A stretch of 48,259 nt of DNA from contig NZ_JAGXJW010000058.1 in assembly GCF_019091135.1 (NCBI RefSeq), positions 1 to 48,259 of the forward strand, written 5' to 3'. How positions within the stretch are numbered: position 1 is the stretch's first letter; the number at the start of each line of letters is the position of its first letter. Below, piece after piece: positions 1-7,669 of the stretch. Source of the stretch: Cohnella sp. GbtcB17 (GTDB lineage Bacteria; Bacillota; Bacilli; Paenibacillales; Paenibacillaceae). The notes beneath the pieces were generated by a model, which did not search any database, was not told where the DNA came from, and saw only the letters and a list, made by a program, of their open reading frames with translations. The position numbers and the translations under genes were made by a program.

Positions 1-1
1 C

Positions 2-523
2 GAGCCCGAGACTTACGTGCACCGTATCGGCCGTACCGGCCGCGCGGGTCTTAGCGGCACCGCCATCTCGCTCTGCGAGGAAGAGGAGCTGCCGTATCTG
101 CGGGATATTCAGAAGCTCATCGGCAAGAAGATCCCCGAGGTCAAGGGGCATCCGTATCCGCTGGGCTCCGCGCCAAGCGAGCCGAAGGAAGAGGGCGAGC
201 GGCAGCGCGGCGGCGGACGCGGGCGCCAAGGTGGCGGGCGTCCGGATGCGGCCGGCGGCAGCTCTGGATCTGGAGCAGGCCGTCAAGGCGCAGCCGGCGG
301 CAGGCAGGAGAGCGGCCGCCAGCCGCGCGGCGAGAGTCGGCCAGGCAGCGGCTCCGGCCGGGGCCAGGCGCCGGCCGGTCAAGCGGGTCGTGGCGGCGCG
401 GCCCCGCAAGGACGCGCGGGCCAGGCGCAGGGCGGCGCGCGCCAGCAGCAGGCGGGACGGCCGCACCAGGGGCCGCGTCCGTTTTCGCTGAAGGCGCAGC
501 CGACGGATACGCGCCGTTCTTAA
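2..523 (+). CDS. DEAD-box RNA helicase, C-terminal part (5' end outside window)
   Basis: The reading frame is open from the left edge, so the start lies upstream. The first visible residues carry helicase motif VI (YVHRIGRTGRAG), the arginine-finger motif of the RecA-2 domain in DEAD-box helicases, which unwind RNA duplexes with ATP. About 35 residues of RecA-2 follow, with the typical ending LPYLRDIQKLIGKKIP. The remaining ~110 residues are a low-complexity tail rich in Gly, Arg, Gln and Ala with RGG-like repeats, as found in RhlE/CshA-type helicases, where such tails bind RNA. The family is clear; which paralogue it is cannot be decided from the tail. Confidence 0.93.
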   Translation, partial: EPETYVHRIGRTGRAGLSGTAISLCEEEELPYLRDIQKLIGKKIPEVKGHPYPLGSAPSEPKEEGERQRGGGRGRQGGGRPDAAGGSSGSGAGRQGAAGGRQESGRQPRGESRPGSGSGRGQAPAGQAGRGGAAPQGRAGQAQGGARQQQAGRPHQGPRPFSLKAQPTDTRRS

Positions 524-544
524 TAGCGCGCGTATCGCAGGGAG

Positions 545-605
545 CGATTGGCGCGTGATCCCGATAAGGAGCGGCGAGCGGAATTCCGCCGCCTGCTCCA
601 ATCGC
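545..605. other. large GC-rich inverted repeat downstream of helicase gene
   Basis: GCGATTGG at 545-552 pairs with CCAATCGC at 598-605. Inside, GGAGC pairs with GCTCC around a CGGAATTCCG core. No T-run follows, so this is probably RNA structure rather than a complete terminator. The rest of 524-912 holds the terminator at 712-759 and the promoter at 819-848. No convincing gene was seen there. Confidence 0.5.
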
Positions 606-711
606 CTCGGCCGCCCGTATCCTGCACAAGGAGAAAGTGCGTGATACAACGGTCGTCTTAGATGCGCGCGAGTTTACAAGATACCCGCTTCGCGCCCCGT
701 CGCGCCATACG

Positions 712-759
712 AAGGAATGTTTTGCATGCCCGTTGCGGGCCGCAGGACATTCCTTTTTT
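712..759 (+). terminator. Rho-independent terminator after helicase gene
   Basis: AAGGAATGT (712-720) pairs with ACATTCCTT (747-755), with an inner CCCG/CGGG stem, and the 3' arm runs into six T (754-759). It lies 189 bp past the helicase stop and ahead of the promoter for the two-component operon. Confidence 0.8.
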
Positions 760-818
760 GCGCGCGCCGCAATATCGATCGCGTGGCTTCCGCAAGTGTG
801 GTCAGCACAGGCCGAGCC

Positions 819-848
819 TTGACAAAAAGCCGGATTAGGGATTACGAT
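819..848 (+). promoter_or_regulatory. candidate sigma-A promoter for the two-component genes
   Basis: A perfect -35 TTGACA (819-824) lies 18 bp before TACGAT (843-848, 4 of 6 matches to TATAAT). It sits between the helicase terminator and the sensor kinase start at 913. Predicted from sequence only. Confidence 0.55.
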
Positions 849-912
849 GCGTCCATCTCCGGCTGCATGACGGGAGCCCGGCCGCGCGGCAGCGCGCGTC
901 GGCGGCGCCGGC

Positions 913-2724
913 ATGCCGGCCGGCGCAAACGAGGTGTCGCCGCAAGTGATACGCATCGGCAGAGGGATCGGGCAGTGGACGCTGCGCACCCGCTTTATCG
1001 TCGTCCTGCTCCTGCTCGGCGTCGTACCGATGACCGCCATCGGCACGACTGTATACCAGGTTTCGAGGAACATCATCATCACCCAGGCGACGCGCATCCA
1101 ATCGCAGTCGCTCGAGCGGGAGATCGCCCAGATCGACCGCAAGCTGCTGGCCTTCCAGCAGCTCGCAGGCGCACTGATCCGCGAAGAGGGGATGGCGCGG
1201 ATGATGGATCCGAACGCTTCCCCCGACAATATCCGCCAGTACCTGAACGAGTGGACCGCATTCAACTCGATGCTGAACAAAAACGTGTTCGTCGAATTCA
1301 AGACGACGCCGCTCGTGACGGTCGTCGGCTACAACGGCAAAGCCTTCGTGAACTGGGAGACCGGCGGAGGCGAATCGCTGGCCGACTATTTGAATCGGAG
1401 CGCTGCCTTTCAGGACGTGGTGAATGCGGAGGCGAGCCGCGATTTTTACTGGTCTTTTTCCCATCCGGACTTTACCTTCGCTTCGAACGGCGGCGGGATG
1501 ATCTCGTATGTCGCGAACTACTATTTGCAAGGGACGGACACGTTGCTCGGCAAAATTGTGATCAGCGCGCCGAACTCGGCCTTTTTCTCCGACGCGGGCA
1601 TTTATCTCATTCATGAGGGCGTGGTTCATGCGCCGGGTGGAGGGGACGCAGCGGCTTTGCCGCAGGAAGTGAGAGCCGCTGCGCGCGGCGCCGATCGGGG
1701 AGAGGAGAGCGAAGTGATTCATCCGTCGGGCGGAGCCGATGACACGGTCTATCTGGCGGGGCGCCTGCTCAGCGACACGGTGTATATCAAGCCGGTTCCG
1801 TATCGAGCAATGCTGGCCGGACTGGAGCGGGTCAACCGGCTGCTGCTGCTTATTACGGCGGCCGGTGCCGTATTGTCGATTGTCCTCGGCCACCTGTTCA
1901 TCGGGCGCATCGTCAGACCGGTCAAGCAGCTCGTTAAAATGATGAGGCAGGTGGGCAGCGGAGAGTGGCGGGCGGACGGGGAATGGCGCGGCGACGGAGA
2001 GATTCGGGCAGACCCGGAGCTGGGGCTGCTGCAGACGGCATTTCGGCGGATGACGGACGATCTGGGGGAATTGAAGACGCAGATTCAGGAGGAGCAGCGC
2101 GAAAAGCTGGAGCTGGAGTTCCAGGCGCTGCTGTCGCAAATTCATCCCCATATGATTAAAAATACGCTGGCGTCCATCGAAGGACTCGCGCTCATGGGGA
2201 AGACCGAGCAGATTCGCGACGCGATTCATTCGCTGGGCTACTTTTTGTCATCGCGCATCTATGCAGACCGGCCGCTTATTCCGCTCGAGGAAGAGCTGAC
2301 AGCGCTCGAGCATTATGTGCGCATTATGCAGATCCGGTACCCGGAGCGGTTCCAGGTCATCGTCGACGTGCCGCCGTCGCTCCGCAAGCAGGCGGTGCCC
2401 CGATTTTTGCTCCAGCCGCTGGTTGAGAACAGCATCTATCACGGCATGGATGCCAGTCTTCCGCTGCTTATCTGGGTACAGGCCTACGAGTCGGACGGGA
2501 CGATCGAGATCGAGGTCACGGACAACGGAAAGGGCAGCGCGGACGTGTCGCCGGAAGAGGACGACGCGCCGACGCGGCAGGACTTGTCCTATTCGGGGCT
2601 CGGCCTTGCCAATATCCGCAAGCGGATCCGCATTCATTTCGGCGAAGCGTTCGGTTTGACCTTCGACAGCGAGCCGGGCCGCGGCAGCCGCGTCCTGATC
2701 ACGCTGCCGGACAGGCCGCTGTAG
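913..2724 (+). CDS. YesM-type sensor histidine kinase
   Basis: 603 residues. A membrane segment at about 27-45 is followed by an extracellular sensor region of ~260 residues, a second membrane segment at about 308-332, and a HAMP region (~330-385) that contains an unusual charged Gly/Glu/Arg stretch. The His_kinase motif is SQIHPHMIKNTLASI, with the likely phosphoacceptor at His413. The HATPase domain has the N box QPLVENSIYHG and the G boxes DNGKG and GLGLAN. Family members usually have NPHFLYN at the phosphoacceptor, so HPHMIKN is a variant. This kinase type senses extracellular sugars or oligosaccharides and signals to an AraC-type regulator, here the next gene (45-bp gap). The start is uncertain: GTG 946, preceded by GAGGTG, is an alternative to ATG 913. 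Confidence 0.93.
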   Translation: MPAGANEVSPQVIRIGRGIGQWTLRTRFIVVLLLLGVVPMTAIGTTVYQVSRNIIITQATRIQSQSLEREIAQIDRKLLAFQQLAGALIREEGMARMMDPNASPDNIRQYLNEWTAFNSMLNKNVFVEFKTTPLVTVVGYNGKAFVNWETGGGESLADYLNRSAAFQDVVNAEASRDFYWSFSHPDFTFASNGGGMISYVANYYLQGTDTLLGKIVISAPNSAFFSDAGIYLIHEGVVHAPGGGDAAALPQEVRAAARGADRGEESEVIHPSGGADDTVYLAGRLLSDTVYIKPVPYRAMLAGLERVNRLLLLITAAGAVLSIVLGHLFIGRIVRPVKQLVKMMRQVGSGEWRADGEWRGDGEIRADPELGLLQTAFRRMTDDLGELKTQIQEEQREKLELEFQALLSQIHPHMIKNTLASIEGLALMGKTEQIRDAIHSLGYFLSSRIYADRPLIPLEEELTALEHYVRIMQIRYPERFQVIVDVPPSLRKQAVPRFLLQPLVENSIYHGMDASLPLLIWVQAYESDGTIEIEVTDNGKGSADVSPEEDDAPTRQDLSYSGLGLANIRKRIRIHFGEAFGLTFDSEPGRGSRVLITLPDRPL

Positions 2725-2769
2725 CATGGGCACGATGAGAAGCTTATTCGACAACGAGGAGAGATCCAG

Positions 2770-4287
2770 ATGATTCGCGTGCTGCTGGTAGAAGACGAAT
2801 GGCTGGTGCGAGAGGCGCTGCGGCTGCGGGTGCCGTGGGAAAGCCAAGGTTTCGAGGTGATCGAGGAGTCGACGAACGGGGAGGAGGCGCTTGAGCGGTT
2901 CGAGGTTCTGAAGCCGGACGTGATTTTCACCGATATTCGCATGCCCGTCATGGACGGACTGACCTTCATTCGCCGCATTCGCGAACTCGCGCCGACGATC
3001 CCGATCTGCATCCTGAGCAGCCATACCGACTTCGAGCTCGTGCAGCAGGGCATCCGGCTCGGCGTATTCGAGTATATGGACAAGCTTCGCCTGTCTCCCG
3101 AGGAGATCGGCGACTGTCTGCAGCGGCTGCGCCGGGCGGTCGAGGACCGCAGGCAGAACGCCGAGCCGGCGGTACGGCACGAGGACGCGGACGGCGACGC
3201 GAAGGAGCCCCGGCTTCAGCCGTTGTCCGCGGTGCTGGAACCGGTTCAATGGGTGACGAAGCAGATGACCGGACAAGATGCGAAAACCCGCTGGACGTGG
3301 CATATCGTTCTGGACGCCGGAGCGGAGTCTCAGCTTGATCTTATGTCGGGCGACATGGCTCCGGGGCCTGTCTCTCCAGGCGCAGTTGCGGAGGGGCGTT
3401 TGTTCTTGGACGTGGAAAAAAGAATGCACGCGATCCTCGAACACGGAAGCGAGGAGGAGCGGGAGCTGCCGGCGCGCTGCGTCGAAGCGGGCTTGACTGT
3501 GCTGGCTAGCTCGCCGATCGAACTGCCGCGGGAGGCGGAGCGAGGCTTGCGGGAAGCGGAGGAGCTTCAGGAGGACTTGTTCTATGCAGGGGCGGGAAGG
3601 CAGCTTGCTTATGCCGGCAAGCGCGCTTTTAATCGCCGCGAGGCCGCGCTCGACACGGCGCTCGAGGAGGAGCTCGCTTTTTTGCTTGGCGCGCTGCGCG
3701 GCAACGACTTTTTGACTGCGCTCGAGCATGCGATTCGCCAGGCCGACGCGCGCGGCGTGCACCCCAGGCGGCTGGTGCAGGAGCTGTCTTTTTTGCTGGT
3801 GAGGCATCTGCCCAAGGAGGTCTGGCATGAAGACAGCATGACCGGCCCCGACTCGTTCATCGGCCGGCTTCAGGCGAGCCGCACGGCCGAGCAGCTCATC
3901 GGGGAGACGGCGGCGCTGCTCGTACGCGCGACGGGGGGCAGAACCGGGACCGGAACCGGAACGAGCAGAGAGGTCGATGCGGCGCTGCGCTTCATACGTG
4001 AGCACTACGGGGAGAAAATCACGCTGCGGCGTCTGGCGGAGGCGACGCACCTGAACGCCAATTATTTCGCGACGCTGTTCCGCGAGAAGACGGGCGATAC
4101 GCCGATGTCCTATATTTCGGCCTATCGAATCGAACGCGCCAAGGAGCTGCTGAAGCAGGGCGATCTGTACGTCCAGGATGTCGCAGAGCGGGTAGGCATG
4201 CCGAATCTGAGCCACTTCTCGCGGTTGTTTAAGCAGACGACGGGCAAATCGCCGACCGAATATCGCAACGGCTTCCTGAACGGTTGA
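2770..4287 (+). CDS. YesN-type response regulator with AraC-family DNA-binding domain
   Basis: 505 residues. The N-terminal receiver domain (1-~120) has the acidic pocket E8/D9, phosphoacceptor Asp55 in FTDIRMPVMDG, and the switch Ser of ILSSHTD. A poorly conserved middle section (~130-400) includes a short Gly-Thr repeat. The C-terminal ~100 residues are an AraC/XylS double helix-turn-helix, with the characteristic end VGMPNLSHFSRLFKQTTGKS. It is the partner of the preceding kinase. Because it is followed by a sugar-binding lipoprotein and permeases, its likely targets are that transporter and perhaps the lyase at 7670. The RBS is GAGGAG at 2756-2761. Confidence 0.94.
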   Translation: MIRVLLVEDEWLVREALRLRVPWESQGFEVIEESTNGEEALERFEVLKPDVIFTDIRMPVMDGLTFIRRIRELAPTIPICILSSHTDFELVQQGIRLGVFEYMDKLRLSPEEIGDCLQRLRRAVEDRRQNAEPAVRHEDADGDAKEPRLQPLSAVLEPVQWVTKQMTGQDAKTRWTWHIVLDAGAESQLDLMSGDMAPGPVSPGAVAEGRLFLDVEKRMHAILEHGSEEERELPARCVEAGLTVLASSPIELPREAERGLREAEELQEDLFYAGAGRQLAYAGKRAFNRREAALDTALEEELAFLLGALRGNDFLTALEHAIRQADARGVHPRRLVQELSFLLVRHLPKEVWHEDSMTGPDSFIGRLQASRTAEQLIGETAALLVRATGGRTGTGTGTSREVDAALRFIREHYGEKITLRRLAEATHLNANYFATLFREKTGDTPMSYISAYRIERAKELLKQGDLYVQDVAERVGMPNLSHFSRLFKQTTGKSPTEYRNGFLNG

Positions 4288-4382
4288 AGCGATCGGCCGT
4301 CGCGGCAAGCCAGGCCTGAAGATTAGCACAATGAAATGAAGACGAGTCAAACGACGCATACAAAACGCTTGCATATGGCGGA

Positions 4383-4400
4383 TCATGTCATTTAACATGA
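4383..4400. promoter_or_regulatory. inverted repeat upstream of the sugar ABC transporter
   Basis: TCATGT (4383-4388) and ACATGA (4395-4400) form a perfect dyad with a 6-bp spacer, 143 bp before the lipoprotein start. It may be an operator or binding site; no regulator can be assigned. The only other signal in 4288-4542 is a TATAAT at 4488-4493. Confidence 0.35.
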
Positions 4401-4487
4401 CGTGAACGGGCAGATGTAAGCGTATTTTTATGGATTGCAGCACAATAAATCTAAAGCTGATCTAACGACTCGACCGCTTGACGCCCC

Positions 4488-4493
4488 TATAAT
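4488..4493 (+). promoter_or_regulatory. candidate -10 box of the transporter operon
   Basis: A perfect TATAAT lies 49 bp before the lipoprotein ATG. No good -35 lies at 16-18 bp. The nearby TTGACG (4478-4483) is only 4 bp away and cannot pair with it. A weak -35 would suit an activator-dependent promoter, in line with control by the AraC-type regulator upstream. Confidence 0.35.
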
Positions 4494-4542
4494 CAGTTTT
4501 ATCAACCGATCTATCCAAACAAACGAATGGGGGAAAGACAAC

Positions 4543-5844
4543 ATGTCCAAATGGTACAAAGCGTCGGCAGGGCTCGGCTTGGCCGCCGTCGTCCTGGCAG
4601 GCTGCGGTTCGAACGGAAACGACAACGCATCGGGAAGCGCTGGCGCGAGCGGGGCGGCGCCTTCCGCCGAGAAGGCTACGATCAAGTTCATGTTCTGGAG
4701 CGATTCGGCCTCGCAGAGCATGTACGAGGAGCTGAAGGCGAAGTTCGAGGAGGAAAACCCGAATATCAAAGTCGACTTCCTGACGAACGACGCCAATACG
4801 TACAACGAAAAGCTGACCGTCACGCTCACCGGCGGCGGCGACGTCGACGCCTTTGCCTTCAAGGATATGCCCTCTTACTACAAGCTGGCTTCGACGGGCC
4901 GGATTGCCGAGCTCGACGACGAAGTGAGCGCGAACGCCGACGCGTTCAAGTCGGTCAGCCAATACTTCGACAACGTCAAGATCGACGGCAAGCTGTACGG
5001 TCTGCCGTTCCGCAACGACGGCTGGGCGGTGTACTACAACAAAAACCTGTTCGATGCGGCGGGCGTGCCATACCCGGACGACGATCTGACCTGGGACGAG
5101 TACTTCGAGCTCGCGAAAAAAATGACCAAGGGCGAAGGTCAGGACAAAATTTGGGGCTCGTTCATGCCGAACTGGGCGCAGACGTGGTACGCCGCAGGCG
5201 TGCAGCAGGGCGCTTCGCTGTATGCCGACGATCTGTCGCCGTTCCTCAAGGGCCTCGAGGACCGCAAGGCGCTCACGGATTCCGGCGCACAGGCGAGCAT
5301 CGCCGAGAACACCGCCACCAACGCGCACTATCGCACCGCCTTTTTGACAGGGAAGGTCGCGATGGTATACACCGGCACCTGGTTCCCCGGCATGCTCGAG
5401 CAGGACAAGAAGGACGGCAAGCTGAACTTCGAATGGGGCATGACGTACTCGCCGCATCCGGAAGGCGTCGCCAACAAGACGAGCCTGTCGGCGGTCGTCG
5501 TCAGCGGCGTGAACAAAAACGCCAAGCATCAGGCGGAAGCGATCAAGTGGATCGGCTTCATCTCGAGCGAGGAAGGCCAGCAGATCGTCGCCAAGTACCA
5601 GACGCCGGCCTCGAATGCGGAGACCGTCCGGGAAGTGTTCAAGCAGAACTTCACCAACGACTCGGTCAACCTTGACGCGATCTTTAATCTGATCCCGGTG
5701 CCGGAGCGCGAAGTCCGCGCGGGCATCTCGCAGATGGACATCATTCTCGACGAAGAGGGCTCCCGCGCACTGCTCGGCGAGATCACGCCGCAGCAGGCAA
5801 TCGACAATATCAAGAGCAGGCGCGACAAAGAAATAACGGAATAA
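4543..5844 (+). CDS. sugar ABC transporter substrate-binding lipoprotein
   Basis: 433 residues. The start at ATG 4543 fits the RBS (GGGGGA at 4529-4534) and yields a proper lipoprotein signal, with basic MSKWYK, a hydrophobic core and the lipobox LAGC. Upstream in-frame ATGs would bury the signal peptide. The mature part is a family 1 (MalE/UgpB-like) extracellular solute-binding protein: FWSDSASQSMYEELKAKFEE opens the first lobe, and GLPFRNDGWAVYYNKNLFDAAG is the typical hinge segment. It would capture a mono- or oligosaccharide outside the membrane and deliver it to the two permeases that follow. The linked polysaccharide lyase suggests oligosaccharides released by that enzyme as ligand (inference). 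Confidence 0.94.
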   Translation: MSKWYKASAGLGLAAVVLAGCGSNGNDNASGSAGASGAAPSAEKATIKFMFWSDSASQSMYEELKAKFEEENPNIKVDFLTNDANTYNEKLTVTLTGGGDVDAFAFKDMPSYYKLASTGRIAELDDEVSANADAFKSVSQYFDNVKIDGKLYGLPFRNDGWAVYYNKNLFDAAGVPYPDDDLTWDEYFELAKKMTKGEGQDKIWGSFMPNWAQTWYAAGVQQGASLYADDLSPFLKGLEDRKALTDSGAQASIAENTATNAHYRTAFLTGKVAMVYTGTWFPGMLEQDKKDGKLNFEWGMTYSPHPEGVANKTSLSAVVVSGVNKNAKHQAEAIKWIGFISSEEGQQIVAKYQTPASNAETVREVFKQNFTNDSVNLDAIFNLIPVPEREVRAGISQMDIILDEEGSRALLGEITPQQAIDNIKSRRDKEITE

Positions 5845-5860
5845 GCAAGGAGTGGGTCCA

Positions 5861-6802
5861 GTGAACGCCAAAACTTTGCAAGCGACCGCGACCCGCGGGG
5901 ATTCGGCAACGAAGCCGAAGCGGGCGATCAGGCGGTTCCTGACGCCCGAAGCCCGCACGGCCTATCTGTTCATCCTGCCCAACCTGATCGGGTTCGCCGT
6001 GTTCATCGCGATTCCCGGGCTGATGGCCTTCGTGCTCGGCTTCATGAAGTGGGACGGCTACAATCCGATGCAGTGGAACGGCATTCGCAACTATACCCGG
6101 CTGCTGCAGGACAGCAACTTCAGAATCTCGCTCAGCAACACGCTCGTCTACACGTTCGCCTCGTGCGCGCTGGTCGTCGTCGCGGCGATGCTGCTGGCGA
6201 TGCTGGTCAACGGCAAGCTGAAGGGCAAGGCCTTTTTCCGGGCCGCCCTTTTCTTCCCGCATATCACGTCGTTCGTGGCGATCGCGGTCGTCTGGCAGGC
6301 GATCATGAATCCGTCGCAGGGGCCGCTGAACATGTTCCTCAAAACCTTCACGGACAACCCGCCCGGCTGGCTGACGAGCTCGGACTGGGCACTGTTCAGC
6401 TTGATTCTGATCACGGTCTGGAAGATGGCGGGTTACTATATGCTGCTATTTCTGGCGGGCCTTCAGGGCATCTCCTCGGAGTATTACGAGGCGGCGCGGA
6501 TCGACGGGGCAGGCGCTTTCCGGCAGTTCCGCAGCGTCACGCTGCCGATGCTGTCTCCGGTCACTTTTTTTGTCATCATCACCTGCATCATCAGCCTGTT
6601 CAAGTCGTTCGATCTCGTCTACATCATGACCGGCGGCGGACCGGGACGTTCGACCAAGATGCTCGTCTACGATATTTACGCCATGTCGTTCCGCAACGGC
6701 GAATTCGGGTACGCCTCGGCTGAAGCGATCGTGCTTTTCCTGATCGTTATGCTCATCACGTACTTGCAGTTTAAGGGGGAAAAACGATGGGTTCACTACT
6801 AA
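5861..6802 (+). CDS. sugar ABC transporter permease, MalF/UgpA type
   Basis: 313 residues with six predicted membrane helices. Helix 1 is TAYLFILPNLIGFAVFIAIPG, and the EAA loop is YYEAARIDGAGAFRQFRSVTLPML, which docks onto the ATPase. The GTG start at 5861 is chosen because AAGGAG (5847-5852) lies 8 bp upstream; a GTG at 5852 overlaps that RBS. The gene follows the binding protein by 16 bp and overlaps the next permease by 16 bp, so the three are cotranscribed. No ATP-binding subunit is encoded nearby. Firmicutes sugar importers of this class often share one ATPase (MsmX in Bacillus subtilis) encoded elsewhere. Confidence 0.95.
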   Translation: MNAKTLQATATRGDSATKPKRAIRRFLTPEARTAYLFILPNLIGFAVFIAIPGLMAFVLGFMKWDGYNPMQWNGIRNYTRLLQDSNFRISLSNTLVYTFASCALVVVAAMLLAMLVNGKLKGKAFFRAALFFPHITSFVAIAVVWQAIMNPSQGPLNMFLKTFTDNPPGWLTSSDWALFSLILITVWKMAGYYMLLFLAGLQGISSEYYEAARIDGAGAFRQFRSVTLPMLSPVTFFVIITCIISLFKSFDLVYIMTGGGPGRSTKMLVYDIYAMSFRNGEFGYASAEAIVLFLIVMLITYLQFKGEKRWVHY

Positions 6803-7620
6803 GTCGCGGCGCAGCGAGAACGCCGGTCTATGTCGTCGCGCTGATCCTGTCGATCGTCATGATCTTCCCCTTCGTCTGGATGGTCTCCGCGTCGTTCAAG
6901 CCCCAGGAGGATGTGTTCGCGTATCCGATCCAGTGGATTCCCAAAGTGTTCAAGCCGGGGAATTACGCGGAACTGTGGACGACGATTCCATTTCCGCTGT
7001 ACTACTTCAATTCGATCAAGGTGTCGGTGGCGGTCACGCTAGGACAGCTGATCACCTGCTCGCTCGCCGGATACGCGTTTGCGCGTCTGGCCTTTCCGGG
7101 CAAAAACAAACTGTTCATCATCTACCTGGCGGCGTTCATGATTCCTTACCAGGTCATTATGATCCCGCAGTACATGGTCGTCCGGTCGCTCGGGCTCGTC
7201 GATTCGCACTGGTCCCTGATCTTGCTGGAAAGCTTCAGCGCCTACGGCGTGTTCCTGATGCGCCAGTTTTTCACCGGCATCTCGATGGAGCTGTCCGAGG
7301 CGGCGCGCATCGACGGCAGCTCGGAGTTCGGCATTTTCGCCCGCATCATCCTGCCGCTGGCGAAGCCGGGACTGGCGACGCTCGGCATCTTCGTATTCGC
7401 TTCGGTGTGGAACGACTTCCAGGCGCCGCTCATCTACCTGTTCAGCGACAAGCTGAAGACGCTGCCGCTCGGCCTGGCTTCGCTTAATGGCGAATTTACG
7501 TCAGAGACGCAGCTCATCATGGCAGGCGCGGTTCTGTCGCTCATTCCGGTCGTCGCCGTGTTTTTGTTCCTGCAACGGTATTTCATATCGGGTCTGACGG
7601 TCGGCGCGGTGAAGGGCTAG
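6787..7620 (+). CDS. sugar ABC transporter permease, MalG/LacG type
   Basis: 277 residues, the usual length for MalG-type permeases. Six membrane segments are predicted, and the EAA loop is SEAARIDGSSEFGIFARIILPLAKPG-like, with the conserved Gly. The start overlaps the previous gene by 16 bp. The run of G before ATG 6787 (AAGGGGGAA) is the RBS, so translation is probably coupled. The protein pairs with the MalF-type subunit to form the importer channel. The lyase gene starts 49 bp downstream with no terminator between, so the lyase is probably in the same operon. Confidence 0.95.
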   Translation: MGSLLSRGAARTPVYVVALILSIVMIFPFVWMVSASFKPQEDVFAYPIQWIPKVFKPGNYAELWTTIPFPLYYFNSIKVSVAVTLGQLITCSLAGYAFARLAFPGKNKLFIIYLAAFMIPYQVIMIPQYMVVRSLGLVDSHWSLILLESFSAYGVFLMRQFFTGISMELSEAARIDGSSEFGIFARIILPLAKPGLATLGIFVFASVWNDFQAPLIYLFSDKLKTLPLGLASLNGEFTSETQLIMAGAVLSLIPVVAVFLFLQRYFISGLTVGAVKG

Positions 7621-7669
7621 CCCGCCGAGCGCGCTTTGCCAATCAGGTTGACGCAATCGGGAGGGATTC

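Noticed and set aside
637..822. 61-codon frame starting with GTG after an AAGGAG sequence
   Set aside because: It runs through the terminator hairpin at 712-759 and has no recognisable protein features.
4415..4428. CcpA-type cre site (TGTAAGCGTATTTT) upstream of the sugar-binding protein
   Set aside because: Only the left half fits the consensus; the right half (NTNWCA) has three mismatches.
4478..4493. TTGACG and TATAAT as one promoter
   Set aside because: The spacing is only 4 bp, so they cannot be the -35 and -10 of the same sigma-A promoter.
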